In this document: piece after piece, positions 47,966 to 56,776 of the stretch | How positions within the stretch are numbered: position 1 is the stretch's first letter | Layout: each line of letters opens with the position of its first letter | Source: Neisseria zalophi | GTDB taxonomy: Bacteria > Pseudomonadota > Gammaproteobacteria > Burkholderiales > Neisseriaceae | Direction: 5' to 3' | NCBI RefSeq assembly: GCF_008807015.1 | Contig: NZ_CP031700.1 | Location: forward strand, 1,761,014-1,825,013 | Length of the DNA stretch: 64,000 nt | The notes under the pieces: generated by a model | What the model was told of the DNA's origin: nothing | The model's input: only the letters and a program-made list of their open reading frames with translations | Database searches by the model: none | Made by a program: the position numbers and the translations under genes

Positions 47966-47977
47966 TATTCAATCATC

Positions 47978-48007
47978 AAGCCGTCTGAAACTTTTTCAGA
48001 CGGCCTT
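47978..48007. terminator. DUS hairpin before the lipocalin gene
   Basis: AAGCCGTCTGAAA (47978-47990) and TTTCAGACGGCCTT (47994-48007) with a 3-base loop and one unpaired base. Confidence 0.65.
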
Positions 48008-48127
48008 TTATCAAACAAAACCATATCATATATAAACATCACTATTTTGAGACAGTTCACTTCAATCATGCTATTCTAAAAATGTTTCACTCCATTGAAT
48101 TATTATTATTTATTAAGGAGTTGTAAA

Positions 48128-48667
48128 ATGAATATTCGATTGCTATTTTCAGCAACTATCGCCTTATCGGCAGCAGTGGTTTTGGCGGATGATTTACCTG
48201 CTTTGGAAACGGTTGCCGAAGTTGATTTGGCAAAATATTCCGGAAAGTGGTATGAAATTGCCCGCCTGCCCATGCCCTATCAAAAACAATGTGCTGCTAA
48301 TGTTTCTGCAACTTATATTCCCAATGCCAACGGTACTATTCGCGTGATTAACCGTTGTTTGGCGGATAACGGCAGTTGGTCGGAAGCAGAGGGATTAGCA
48401 AAGCCGCAAAATGAAGCCAATAGTAAATTAAGCGTAACGTTTATGCCTAAAGCATTGCGTTGGCTGCCTATCGGTAAAGCACCTTATTGGGTTATGGCTT
48501 TAGATGAAAACTATGAAACGGCAATGGTAGGCCAGCCGGATAGAAAATATTTATGGATACTCTCGCGCAAACCGCAAATGGATGAGGCGGTTTATCAGGC
48601 TTATTTAAAGCAGGCTCAAGAACAGGGTTATGATTTATCCACTTTAATACATACCAAACAGTTTTAA
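48128..48667 (+). CDS. Lipocalin family protein (Blc-like)
   Basis: A 179-residue secreted lipocalin. A signal peptide ends near VVLADD; there is no lipobox cysteine, unlike E. coli Blc, so it is probably soluble in the periplasm. The lipocalin signature is GKWYEIARLPMPYQKQC, and the barrel continues with YWVMALDENYETAMVGQPDRKYLWILSR, as in bacterial Blc. These proteins bind lysophospholipids or fatty acids. The ATG at 48128 has a strong AAGGAG. It stands alone between the accessory region and proA. Confidence 0.88.
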   Translation: MNIRLLFSATIALSAAVVLADDLPALETVAEVDLAKYSGKWYEIARLPMPYQKQCAANVSATYIPNANGTIRVINRCLADNGSWSEAEGLAKPQNEANSKLSVTFMPKALRWLPIGKAPYWVMALDENYETAMVGQPDRKYLWILSRKPQMDEAVYQAYLKQAQEQGYDLSTLIHTKQF

Positions 48668-48695
48668 ACCGCTATCTTCCATACTAATTAGCAGC

Positions 48696-48724
48696 AGGCC
48701 GTCTGAAACTTTTTCAGACGGCCT
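48696..48724. terminator. DUS hairpin between lipocalin gene and proA
   Basis: AGGCCGTCTGAAA (48696-48708) pairs with TTTCAGACGGCCT (48712-48724). It lies between convergent genes. Confidence 0.8.
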
Positions 48725-48755
48725 AATTCAATAAACACCACCAATCAATAAAACC

Positions 48756-50015
48756 CTAACTTCTCACCTGCCCGTTCCCCAATACAACCCATTTCTGAGA
48801 AGTCAAACCATTCAAACCCACCGGACCGCGTACATGGATTTTATCGGTTGAAATGCCGATTTCCGCGCCTAATCCGTATTCAAAGCCGTCGGCAAAACGG
48901 GTACTGGCGTTCACCATTACGCTGGCACTATCAACCATGCGTAGGAATATTTGGGCATCGGTATAAGATTCGGTCACAATACTGTCGGTATGATGGCTGC
49001 CGTGCAGGTTAATATGTGCCATTGCGTCGTTTAGGCTGTCGACCACTTTAACCGCTAAAACAGGGGCTAAATATTCGGTGTCCCAATCTTCGGGGGAAGC
49101 GGCTTTAATATTATTTAATATGGTAAGTGTTCTATCGCAACCGCGCAGCTCAACCCCTTTTTCACGGTATTTTTCGGCCAATAAGGGCAATATCTCGGCC
49201 GCCCTATCCTGATGTACCAATAAGGTTTCCATGGTGTTGCAGGTGCCGTAGCGCGAGGTTTTGGCATTGAATGCGATATCAACGGCTTTTTGGGTGTCGG
49301 CGGCTTTATCGATATAAACATGACAGATGCCGTCGAGGTGCTTAATCACGGGCACCCGTGCTTCGCTGCTGATGCGGGCAACCAATGACTTTCCGCCGCG
49401 CGGGATAATCACATCAATCAAATCGGGCGATTGCAGCATGGCGCCGACGCTTTCGCGGCTGGTATTTTCTATCAGGCTCACTGCGCCCGCAGGCAGGCCG
49501 TTTTCTAGCAATGCCTGAGTAATCAGTTTGGCAATCGCCATATTGCTGTTAAAGGCTTCGCTACCGCCGCGCAAAATGCAGGCATTGCCGGATTTCAAAC
49601 ACAAAGCGGCTGCATCAACGGTTACATTCGGGCGCGATTCGTAAATAATGCCGATTACGCCGAGCGGCACGCGCATTTTGCCGATTTGCAAGCCGTTGGG
49701 ACGCAAACGGAATTCATCCATTTCTCCCACGGGATCAGGCAGGGCGACAATCTGCCGCAAGCCTTCGCTCATGCCGGCAATGGTTTTTTCGGTGAGTTTC
49801 AAGCGGTCGAGCAAGGCGGCATCCAAGCCTTTGGCTTCCGCGTTTTCCAAATCCAGTGCGTTTGCCTCTAAAATCTCGTTTTGATGTTGCTCGATTAATT
49901 CTGCCAACAATAACAATGTGGCGTTTTTTTGGGCGGTAGATGCTCCGGCCAGCGTATAGAATGCTTGTTTGGCAGCGGTGGCGGTTTGGCGTACATATTC
50001 TTGAATATTCTGCAT
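48756..50015 (-). CDS. proA: Glutamate-5-semialdehyde dehydrogenase (gamma-glutamyl phosphate reductase)
   Basis: A 419-residue NADPH-dependent reductase that makes glutamate semialdehyde for proline synthesis. Family motifs: [31 protein letters not shown] near residue 105, [11 protein letters not shown], and [16 protein letters not shown]. The catalytic cysteine is in [14 protein letters not shown]. The frame opens five codons upstream at a TTG, but the ATG at 50015 is preferred by family length; neither has a clear ribosome binding site. proB is not adjacent. Confidence 0.95.
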   Translation of the reverse strand: MQNIQEYVRQTATAAKQAFYTLAGASTAQKNATLLLLAELIEQHQNEILEANALDLENAEAKGLDAALLDRLKLTEKTIAGMSEGLRQIVALPDPVGEMDEFRLRPNGLQIGKMRVPLGVIGIIYESRPNVTVDAAALCLKSGNACILRGGSEAFNSNMAIAKLITQALLENGLPAGAVSLIENTSRESVGAMLQSPDLIDVIIPRGGKSLVARISSEARVPVIKHLDGICHVYIDKAADTQKAVDIAFNAKTSRYGTCNTMETLLVHQDRAAEILPLLAEKYREKGVELRGCDRTLTILNNIKAASPEDWDTEYLAPVLAVKVVDSLNDAMAHINLHGSHHTDSIVTESYTDAQIFLRMVDSASVMVNASTRFADGFEYGLGAEIGISTDKIHVRGPVGLNGLTSQKWVVLGNGQVRS

Positions 50016-50240
50016 AAGGAAATCCGGCAAATCGTAAAGAAAAAGAGGTTTTTGATAATAAGGCCGTCTTAATAAGATTGCAAGCAGGCTTAAATTATCT
50101 GAATTTTATCTAACGGCTAATACAATAAAACCATGAATATCCAGAATAATGGGGAAATATATACACAAGTAGATTTCAAATAAATTAACCAAAGTTATAA
50201 TAGCAATGATTATAAATGGTTTTGCCTTTTAGATTTTATA

Positions 50241-50280
50241 TATAATAGGCCGTCTGAAATTTTTCAGACGGCCTATTATA
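50241..50280. terminator. 19-bp stem DUS hairpin in the proA-lysR gap
   Basis: A perfect inverted repeat 50241-50259 with 50262-50280 and a two-base loop, in which TATAAT flanks the DUS on both sides. It stands between divergent genes, so it is not an obvious terminator for either. The remaining 50016-50447 sequence is AT-rich, with another DUS at 50399-50410. Confidence 0.6.
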
Positions 50281-50447
50281 ATCATACTTACACCCTATGA
50301 ATCAGCAAGGTATTTCATATAAAATCAGCAAAATACTTATTTTATAAAAACGAATAATTTAAAAACGCTCAAATCAGGCAATATACAATACACTGAGCAG
50401 GCCGTCTGAAACGGCCGGCAATCATTTCATAGTAGAAGGAACATGTT

Positions 50448-51383
50448 TTGGATACTTTTTTAAGCATGAAAGTTTTCCGCCAAGTGGTAGAAAACGGTAG
50501 TTTTACCAAAGCCGCCGACCGAATGGATTTATCTGCCGCGATGGTCAGCAAACATGTACGCCATTTGGAAGAAAGCATTGGTGCCAAATTATTATTGCGC
50601 AATACCCGCAGCCTAAGCCTCACCGAAGCAGGAAACGAATATTTCCGCCAATGTGCCTACGCACTGGATACTTTAGAACAAGCGGCGCAAAAAGCCGCTT
50701 CCGGCGTTGCCCATGCACAAGGCTTATTGCGCATCACTGCACCGGTATGGTTTGCCTCGCCAATGTTTTCCCAATGGCTCACCGAATACGCAGAACTATA
50801 CCCCGATATTACTTTAGAAGTAGAGCTGGATAACCGCCACAGCGATCTCGTCGGCGAGGGATTCGATTTGGCTTTGCGGGCATCTGATTTTCCCGCATCT
50901 TCATTGATTGTCCGCCGTCTCGGTACGATACATATGCTATTGTGTGCTTCAGCCGATTTTATTGCCCGCCACGGCCTGCCCCGAAACATCAGCGAAGCGG
51001 AAAACTGCCCTGCAGTATTGCCTAGCTATGCCGATATGCGCATCAAAACGCTTTATCCCAACCAAGATACTCAGAAAAGCAAAGGCGAGGATATACACCT
51101 TAAGCCGGTTTTCAGCAGTAATAACAGCACAATGGTGCACCAAATGATTATGGCCGGACTTGGCATCGGATATGTACCCGATTGCTTGGTTTACAACGAC
51201 ATTGATACCGGCAAACTGGTTAGGCTGCTGCCTGCTTATGAAATGCCTTCCCACCCGCTTTATGCCGCCTACGCCGATCGCCAATACCTGAGTGCCAAAG
51301 TACGCAGCTTTATTGACTTTATTAGTGAAAAACTGATGCAGCCCTATAGCCAGCGCAGTTATGAAGGAGAAAGTAAGTCTTAA
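50448..51383 (+). CDS. LysR family transcriptional regulator
   Basis: A 311-residue regulator with an N-terminal winged HTH (GSFTKAADRMDLSAAMVSKHVRHLEESIGAKLL) and a LysR substrate-binding domain (about 90-295). The start is a TTG at 50448 with AAGGA seven bases before it; the nearby ATG at 50443 runs out of frame quickly, and starting at the next in-frame ATG would cut into the conserved MxVFxxVVExGSF region. It resembles CrgA/DmlR-type regulators. The adjacent yceI gene 113 bp downstream is a candidate neighbour in the same unit. Effector unknown. Confidence 0.9.
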   Translation: MDTFLSMKVFRQVVENGSFTKAADRMDLSAAMVSKHVRHLEESIGAKLLLRNTRSLSLTEAGNEYFRQCAYALDTLEQAAQKAASGVAHAQGLLRITAPVWFASPMFSQWLTEYAELYPDITLEVELDNRHSDLVGEGFDLALRASDFPASSLIVRRLGTIHMLLCASADFIARHGLPRNISEAENCPAVLPSYADMRIKTLYPNQDTQKSKGEDIHLKPVFSSNNSTMVHQMIMAGLGIGYVPDCLVYNDIDTGKLVRLLPAYEMPSHPLYAAYADRQYLSAKVRSFIDFISEKLMQPYSQRSYEGESKS

Positions 51384-51496
51384 TACAGACCATAACAAAA
51401 TCATACAAAAAATAATTATTATAGCTATTGGATTTACCATAAGATTGACTAAAATATTTTTTTGCTCATCACAAAAAAAGAAAAGAGGAGAAACAA

Positions 51497-52060
51497 ATGA
51501 AAAAAATCTTATCTGTGCTTATTGTTTCCGTTTTATCTTCAACGGCTTTAGCGGCCACTTATCAAATAGATCCTGATCATACCAACGCCCGATTCAGTAT
51601 TGATCACTTCAAGACCAGCACAAATGTTGGCGGTTTTTACGGATTAACCGGCCAATTGGAATTTGATCAAAACAAACATACCGGCTCCATCGATATTTCT
51701 ATTCCCGCAAATTCTATTCATACCGGAAGCCCCCAACTGACCCGTCATTTACAAGGGGCGGATTTCTTTAATACAGCCCAACATCCCCAGATCCGTTTTG
51801 TTTCCAGAAAATTCAACTTTAAGGGAGATAAATTGGCTTCGGTAGACGGCAATCTGACCATGAGAGGGCAAACCCACCCTGTCAGACTCACTGCTCAGAA
51901 ATTCAACTGTTATGATAATCCTATTTTAAAAACCCTAACATGCGGCGGTGATTTTACTACCAACATAGACCGTACCCTTTGGGGTATGGATTATTTGGTT
52001 GATATCGGCATAACCAAAACAGTCTTATTAACTATTCAAGTTGAAGCAGGTAGAAAATAA
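51497..52060 (+). CDS. YceI family periplasmic protein
   Basis: A 187-residue secreted beta-barrel protein. The signal peptide MKKILSVLIVSVLSSTALA is followed by ATYQIDPDHTNARFSIDHF, the standard YceI start. Further motifs: IDISIPANSIHTGSPQLTRHLQGADFF and HPQIRFVSRKF. YceI-like proteins bind polyisoprenoids in the periplasm. Two cysteines (in FNCYDNP and LTCGGDF) may form a disulfide. A strong ribosome binding site (AGAGGAG) precedes the ATG. A hairpin terminator follows. Confidence 0.92.
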   Translation: MKKILSVLIVSVLSSTALAATYQIDPDHTNARFSIDHFKTSTNVGGFYGLTGQLEFDQNKHTGSIDISIPANSIHTGSPQLTRHLQGADFFNTAQHPQIRFVSRKFNFKGDKLASVDGNLTMRGQTHPVRLTAQKFNCYDNPILKTLTCGGDFTTNIDRTLWGMDYLVDIGITKTVLLTIQVEAGRK

Positions 52061-52105
52061 TACCTGGCATATTCCGGCAGTCGGTAAATGCTACGACCCA
52101 AAAAC

Positions 52106-52138
52106 AAAGCCCTTGAGCATAAACTGCTCAAGGGCTTT
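52106..52138. terminator. Bidirectional terminator between yceI and a small secreted-protein gene
   Basis: AAAGCCCTTGAGCA pairs perfectly with TGCTCAAGGGCTTT (14-bp stem, 5-base loop), followed by GTTTTAT. Confidence 0.9.
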
Positions 52139-52152
52139 GTTTTATCAAAAAA

Positions 52153-52434
52153 TTATTTACAGCTTACACCTTGGATTTTCGGTGTATCACCACTACCGAC
52201 TTTAAAAGTACATTTGGTATCGCTGCTACCGGAAACGCTCAAATTACCACCACTCAAACTCAAGCTCACCGGCTCTTTTACGCCCATGCTTACCGCAGTA
52301 GAAGCAAGCTTTTGTACGTTTTCTTCTGTGTAAGGTGTGTTATTGGAAGCTACTTTAATCTCTTTAGCCGCATAAGCATTTACGCCTACTGCAAGTGCTG
52401 CAAGTGCAGCCAAAGCTAAGAATTTATTTTTCAT
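52153..52434 (-). CDS. Small secreted hypothetical protein
   Basis: A 93-residue protein with a clear signal peptide (MKNKFLALAALAALAVGVNAYA, cleavage near residue 22). The mature part is about 70 residues, rich in S, G, V and T, with two cysteines (TKCTFKVG and the penultimate GVSCK) that could form a disulfide. I do not recognise the family. AAGGA lies 11 bases ahead of the ATG. It has its own terminator and sits alone between yceI and the permease gene. Confidence 0.75.
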   Translation of the reverse strand: MKNKFLALAALAALAVGVNAYAAKEIKVASNNTPYTEENVQKLASTAVSMGVKEPVSLSLSGGNLSVSGSSDTKCTFKVGSGDTPKIQGVSCK

Positions 52435-52689
52435 TTAAAAATTTCCTTTAAGGATAACGTAAACAATACGTCGTTAAACACAGGATATGGGCAAAACAGA
52501 CAAACTGCAAGCCCACACCTGCTTTTTACGCCTATTTGTGGTAATTCCCGCATAATAATTTCATGCCGAAATCACACTAATGCTTTTATAAATCAAACCA
52601 ATAAAGGCAAGAATCAAACGCTGCCCCGTTCTTATTTCCTTTTTTCAGACGGCCTTAAGGCTTCAAATGATAACCCGCCTATTCACCCA

Positions 52690-53754
52690 TCAGCCTTTAC
52701 CGCTCTGCCCACCAAAATGAATACGCGGATCAACCCAGGAATAAGAAATATCCGACAATAGCTTGGCCAACAAACCCATCAGCGTAAACACATATAAAGT
52801 ACCCATCACCAACGGATAATCACGTTTCACCACGGCCTCATAAGACAATAAACCCAATCCGTCTAAAGAAAACAACGTTTCAATCAGCAAACTACCGGTA
52901 AAAAACGCCCCGATAAATGCTGCCGGAAACCCGGTAATCAGCGGAATCATGGCATTGCGAAACACATGCTTCATTAAAATCTGACGCTCGGGTAGACCTT
53001 TGGCACGGGCGGTATAAACATATTGACGACGGATTTCTTCCAAAAATACATTTTTAGTCAACACCGTCATCACCGCCAAATTACCCGCCACCGAAGCGGT
53101 TACCGGCAAAGCGATATGCCACAAATAATCAGCAATTTTTCCGCCGAAACTCAAACTTTCCCAATCATCACTCACCAATCCGCCCTGCGGAAACCAAGCA
53201 AAGAAACTGCCGCCGCCAAACAATACCAACAGCACCAAGCCCAAAACAAAAGGCGGAATGGCATAGCCGACCAAAATCACCATACCCGACACCGCATCAA
53301 ATCGGGAACCGTCGCGTACCGCTTTCATAATCCCCAACGGAATACAGATAAGATACGTCAGCAGAAACGTCCATAAGCCCAAACTCATCGATACCGGCAT
53401 TTTTTCTTTTACCAACTCAAATACGGTTTGATGATGAAAAAAACTCTCACCCAAATCAAAACGGGCAAACCGACCGACCATTTCGACAAAACGGGTCAAC
53501 GGCGGTTTATCAAAGCCATAGAGTGCATTGAGCGCGGCCATTTCATCCGCCCCCAAGCCGCCGCTGCGTTTTAACATACCGCCGCCGGCGTTGGCAGCTA
53601 CTTCACCCCCGCCCCCGCCTTGTGTCAGCTGTTGAACCATCTGCTCCACAGGGCCACCGGGCACAAACTGGATAACGGCAAATGTTACTGCCAAAATTCC
53701 CAATAAAGTGGGAATCAACAATAACAAACGTTGCAGGATATACCGCCCCATCAT
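52690..53754 (-). CDS. ABC transporter permease, YejB-like (microcin C/oligopeptide type)
   Basis: A 354-residue binding-protein-dependent permease: helix 1 (ILQRLLLLIPTLLGILAVTFAVIQF) with the PGGP motif, a long periplasmic segment (about 35-105), and the EAA loop region YVYTARAKGLPERQILMKHVFRNAMIPL. The terminal SYSWVDPRIHFG matches the YejB/DppB family end. A short glycine run (GGGGGEVAANAGGG) is coded by a C-rich tract near 53596-53620. YejB normally works with YejA, YejE and YejF; none is adjacent here, as the neighbours are a small secreted protein and tpx. It appears intact. Confidence 0.82.
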   Translation of the reverse strand: MMGRYILQRLLLLIPTLLGILAVTFAVIQFVPGGPVEQMVQQLTQGGGGGEVAANAGGGMLKRSGGLGADEMAALNALYGFDKPPLTRFVEMVGRFARFDLGESFFHHQTVFELVKEKMPVSMSLGLWTFLLTYLICIPLGIMKAVRDGSRFDAVSGMVILVGYAIPPFVLGLVLLVLFGGGSFFAWFPQGGLVSDDWESLSFGGKIADYLWHIALPVTASVAGNLAVMTVLTKNVFLEEIRRQYVYTARAKGLPERQILMKHVFRNAMIPLITGFPAAFIGAFFTGSLLIETLFSLDGLGLLSYEAVVKRDYPLVMGTLYVFTLMGLLAKLLSDISYSWVDPRIHFGGQSGKG

Positions 53755-53811
53755 AGCTCTCTTTTCATGTTATGCGCTGATTGCTTAAAGCAGGCATCTT
53801 ATCAAGATTAA

Positions 53812-53845
53812 GGCCGTCTGAAAATCACGGTTTTTTCAGACGGCC
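53812..53845 (-). terminator. DUS hairpin after tpx
   Basis: GGCCGTCTGAAAA (53812-53824) pairs with TTTTCAGACGGCC (53833-53845). It lies just after the tpx stop. Confidence 0.8.
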
Positions 53846-53862
53846 CCAATAAATAACAAATC

Positions 53863-54357
53863 TTACAATACCGCTAATGCTGCTTCATAATTAGGTTCTT
53901 GAGCAATTTCACTCACCAATTCGCTATGCAGCACTTGGTTGTTTTCATCCAATACCACAACTGAACGGGCAGTCAATCCTTTCAATGGGCTGTCTGCCAG
54001 CAAAACACCGTAATCTTGAGCAAATGCACTGCGGAAAGTCGATAACATCACCACATTTTCAATACCTTCCGCACCACAAAAGCGGGCTTGCGCAAAAGGC
54101 AGATCGGCTGAAATACACAATACCACGGCATTATTCAAGGTAGCCGCTTTTTCATTAAATGTACGCACGGATTGTGCGCAAACACCGGTATCCACACTCG
54201 GGAAAATATTCAGAACTTTACGTTTGCCCGCAAAATCAGCCAAACCTTTATCCGATAAATCACCGGCGGTTAATTTAAATTCCGGTGCCGTTTGGCCTTT
54301 TTCCAAAAAAGTACCGCTTACTTCAACAGGATTACCCTGTAAAGTGACTTGAGACAT
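53863..54357 (-). CDS. tpx: Thiol peroxidase (atypical 2-Cys peroxiredoxin)
   Basis: A 164-residue periplasmic/cytosolic peroxidase that reduces alkyl hydroperoxides using thioredoxin. The peroxidatic cysteine is in [17 protein letters not shown] (about residue 61), and the resolving cysteine in [13 protein letters not shown] (about 95). It starts with [21 protein letters not shown], standard for Tpx. AAGGA precedes the ATG. It is 24 bp downstream of a DUF4230 gene on the same strand, so the two are probably co-transcribed. Confidence 0.96.
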   Translation of the reverse strand: MSQVTLQGNPVEVSGTFLEKGQTAPEFKLTAGDLSDKGLADFAGKRKVLNIFPSVDTGVCAQSVRTFNEKAATLNNAVVLCISADLPFAQARFCGAEGIENVVMLSTFRSAFAQDYGVLLADSPLKGLTARSVVVLDENNQVLHSELVSEIAQEPNYEAALAVL

Positions 54358-54381
54358 ACCATTTCCTTTTCAAAGTTAACA

Positions 54382-54987
54382 TCAAGCCGCCTTGCATGGT
54401 GGCAACGCGGCAGGATAAACAGACACATTGGTTTGTGTCAGCGCAAATAGGGTTTCAAGCTGTTGCTGAGCCTGAATTTGTGCATGAGAGAGAATATCGG
54501 CTTTGCAAGCACTTGCCAATACTTGTTTTTTGGCCTGTTCCTGCACGGTTTGAAACACGCCCTTATCAATCGGATGCAATCCGAGCGAGCCCGTTTTAAT
54601 ATCATACACATCAATATTGTCGAGATTCACACTGAGTATTTCAACCGGCGGCAAGCTGATAATCACCTTATTGCCAACCACATTCACATTCTCAGCCGTC
54701 AATTTATTCAGATCCAACCCAGCCAATACCCGCCCTTGGGCAATAAACAAACCGGTTTGCGAATCCTGCCATAACGCATACCAGTTACCCTTCTTTTCGG
54801 TTTTAATAATGGTATCAATATAAAAGGCTGTACTTTCCAGCCGGTTAATATTTTGAATTTGGGTTAATACACCTTCCCGCGTCAGCACTTGCGTAGCAGG
54901 CTGTTGCTTATTTTGCCAAACATACCAAGCAGCAACAGCCAGCACGGCCAACAAAACAATGGTTAGAATACGGAATAAAACTTTCAT
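54382..54987 (-). CDS. DUF4230 domain-containing membrane-anchored protein
   Basis: A 201-residue protein with an N-terminal transmembrane anchor (about residues 4-24), then a periplasmic domain with the DUF4230 pattern: VLTREGVLTQIQNINRLESTAFYIDTIIKTEKKGNW, GRVLAGLDLNKL, and the NVVGNKVIISLPPVEILSVNLDNIDVYD strand region. Two C-terminal cysteines are present. Function of the family is unknown. It is directly upstream of tpx, but the ribosome binding site is weak. Confidence 0.8.
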   Translation of the reverse strand: MKVLFRILTIVLLAVLAVAAWYVWQNKQQPATQVLTREGVLTQIQNINRLESTAFYIDTIIKTEKKGNWYALWQDSQTGLFIAQGRVLAGLDLNKLTAENVNVVGNKVIISLPPVEILSVNLDNIDVYDIKTGSLGLHPIDKGVFQTVQEQAKKQVLASACKADILSHAQIQAQQQLETLFALTQTNVSVYPAALPPCKAA

Positions 54988-55168
54988 ATCAGCAATACAC
55001 TTTATGTTTGAAGTAGCAGCAATATAATGTTTTTTATGAAAATTTCAATACCAATAGCTAAAAAATACCCATTCAGGCCGAATGTATTCGGTCATTCTAA
55101 GCTTGATTAAGAATGTCCAAAGGCCGTCTGAAAACTTTTCAGATGGCCTTAAACAACCCATTTTTATA

Positions 55169-55220
55169 TTTACCAAATAGTAAATAGTATATCAACAAAA
55201 CCTATTTGCTTTTTGGTAAA
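55169..55220. promoter_or_regulatory. Inverted repeat in front of the HTH-ribB gene
   Basis: TTTACCAAA (55169-55177) is repeated inverted as TTTGGTAAA (55212-55220), with the internal pair CAAATAG (55174-55180) and CTATTTG (55202-55208). Such paired half-sites fit an operator for a dimeric HTH protein; autoregulation is inference. A DUS hairpin with one mismatch lies upstream (55120-55150). Confidence 0.4.
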
Positions 55221-55232
55221 CACAAACCTATA

Positions 55233-56624
55233 ATGCCATTCCAACAACCTTACCCAATCAGCAATATGGATACTGTAGCACGACGGCGGCACAATCTGCG
55301 CCAATGGATTACCAAGCATTACGGTGGGCAACAGGCACAATTTGCCGCAGCAGCGGCCATTAATGCCGGTGAATTATCCGCCCTGCTGAAAAACAAATCC
55401 TTCGGCGAAAAAAAAGCCCGCAAAATCGAACATTCGGCAGGCATGCCGGCCATGTGGCTCGATACCGACCATGGCGACAAGCCTGTCAATCAGACATCCC
55501 CATCCCATATCAATACAGAATCGAACCGGAATATGAGTAAAATTTCCCCCATCCCCGAAATCCTTGCCGACATTAAAGCCGGCAAAATGGTTATTATCAC
55601 CGACGCGGAAGACCGAGAAAACGAAGGCGATTTGATTATGGCCGCCCAATTCGTTACTCCACAGGCCATTAACTTTATGATCAAACACGCCCGCGGTTTG
55701 GTATGCCTGCCGATGAATGACGAATTGGTCGACCGCCTCAACCTGCCGCAAATGACTCAGAAAAACGGTGCCCAATACGGCACCAACTTTACCGTATCAA
55801 TCGAAGCCGCACACGGTATTTCAACCGGCATTTCCGCCGCCGACCGCGCCTTAACCATTCAAACCGCCGTATCGCCTGCCGTGAAACCTGAAGATATTGT
55901 CCAACCCGGCCATATTTTCCCACTGCGTTCACAAAAAGGCGGCGTCCTCGTGCGTGCCGGACACACCGAAGCAGCCGTCGACTTGGCGCAAATGAGCGGA
56001 TTGATTCCCGCCGGTGTAATTTGTGAAATCCTCAATGACGACGGCACTATGGCACGCATGCCCGAATTGATGAAATTTGCCGAAGAGCACCAAATCAAAA
56101 TTGGTACGATTGCCGACTTAATCGAATACCGCAGCCGTACCGAAAGCTTGTTGGAAGAAATGGGCGATACCACAATCAATACACCTTGGGGCACATTCCA
56201 ACAACACGTTTATGTCGATAAACTTTCCGGAGAAACCCATCTGGCTTTGGTAAAAGGCACCATCAATCCCGATAAAGAAACACTCGTTCGCGTACACGAA
56301 CCTTTCAGTGCCATGGATTTTCTACAAGTCGATCCCAATCATTCATGGTCACTACCCGATGCTTTAACCCATATCCATCAAGCGGAAAGTGGCGTAGTAA
56401 TTCTTCTTCACAGAACGGAAGACGGTAGCGCGCTGCTTGACCGCACACTTCCGAAAAGCAGTTTCCAAGTCAAAAAGTGGGATAGAAAAACCTATGGTAT
56501 CGGCGCACAAATTCTCGCCGGTCTAAACGTACAAAAAATGCGCGTTATGGGTCAACCTTCTTCCATGAACGGCTTAACAGGCTTCGGCTTGGAAGTAACC
56601 GGATTTGAAGAAGCACAAGCATAA
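55233..56624 (+). CDS. ribB: XRE-type HTH fused to 3,4-dihydroxy-2-butanone-4-phosphate synthase with degenerate GTP cyclohydrolase II domain (RibBX)
   Basis: An open frame of about 463 residues. The RibB part begins at MSKISPIPEILADIKAGKM (ATG at 55533) with TDAEDRENEGDLI, the acidic metal site, and HARGLVCLP, THGISTGIS-like AAHGISTGISAADR and the HTEAAVDLAQMSGL active region. It converts ribulose-5-phosphate to the four-carbon riboflavin precursor. The C-terminal half is GTP cyclohydrolase II-like but lacks the zinc cysteines of that enzyme, as in RibBX proteins. Upstream, 100 codons remain open in the same frame and encode a helix-turn-helix (RRHNLRQWITKHYGGQQAQ, then GELSALLKNKSFGEKKARKIE and MPAMWLD) like phage-type XRE repressors. 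Start could be 55233 or 55266; neither has a clear ribosome binding site. Internal start at 55533 is possible. Confidence 0.8.
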   Translation: MPFQQPYPISNMDTVARRRHNLRQWITKHYGGQQAQFAAAAAINAGELSALLKNKSFGEKKARKIEHSAGMPAMWLDTDHGDKPVNQTSPSHINTESNRNMSKISPIPEILADIKAGKMVIITDAEDRENEGDLIMAAQFVTPQAINFMIKHARGLVCLPMNDELVDRLNLPQMTQKNGAQYGTNFTVSIEAAHGISTGISAADRALTIQTAVSPAVKPEDIVQPGHIFPLRSQKGGVLVRAGHTEAAVDLAQMSGLIPAGVICEILNDDGTMARMPELMKFAEEHQIKIGTIADLIEYRSRTESLLEEMGDTTINTPWGTFQQHVYVDKLSGETHLALVKGTINPDKETLVRVHEPFSAMDFLQVDPNHSWSLPDALTHIHQAESGVVILLHRTEDGSALLDRTLPKSSFQVKKWDRKTYGIGAQILAGLNVQKMRVMGQPSSMNGLTGFGLEVTGFEEAQA

Positions 56625-56652
56625 AACGTTAACCATACGGAAAGCAGAATAA

Positions 56653-56686
56653 AGGCTGTCCACCGCACCCTATCGGCAGACAGCCT
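56653..56686 (+). terminator. Weak hairpin after ribB
   Basis: AGGCTGTC (56653-56660) faces GACAGCCT (56679-56686) with an 18-base loop, then GTTCTATTTT. Confidence 0.5.
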
Positions 56687-56776
56687 GTTCTATTTTAAGC
56701 GTTCAATCAGATTTCCCATTGAAACCGATTAAGTTTACAATAATCTGTTTTTCTTTTACACACAGGCAATAATCTT

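Noticed and set aside
54988..55232. FMN riboswitch before the riboflavin gene
   Set aside because: I looked for the conserved RFN element segments and did not see them; the region holds only a DUS hairpin and the short inverted repeat.
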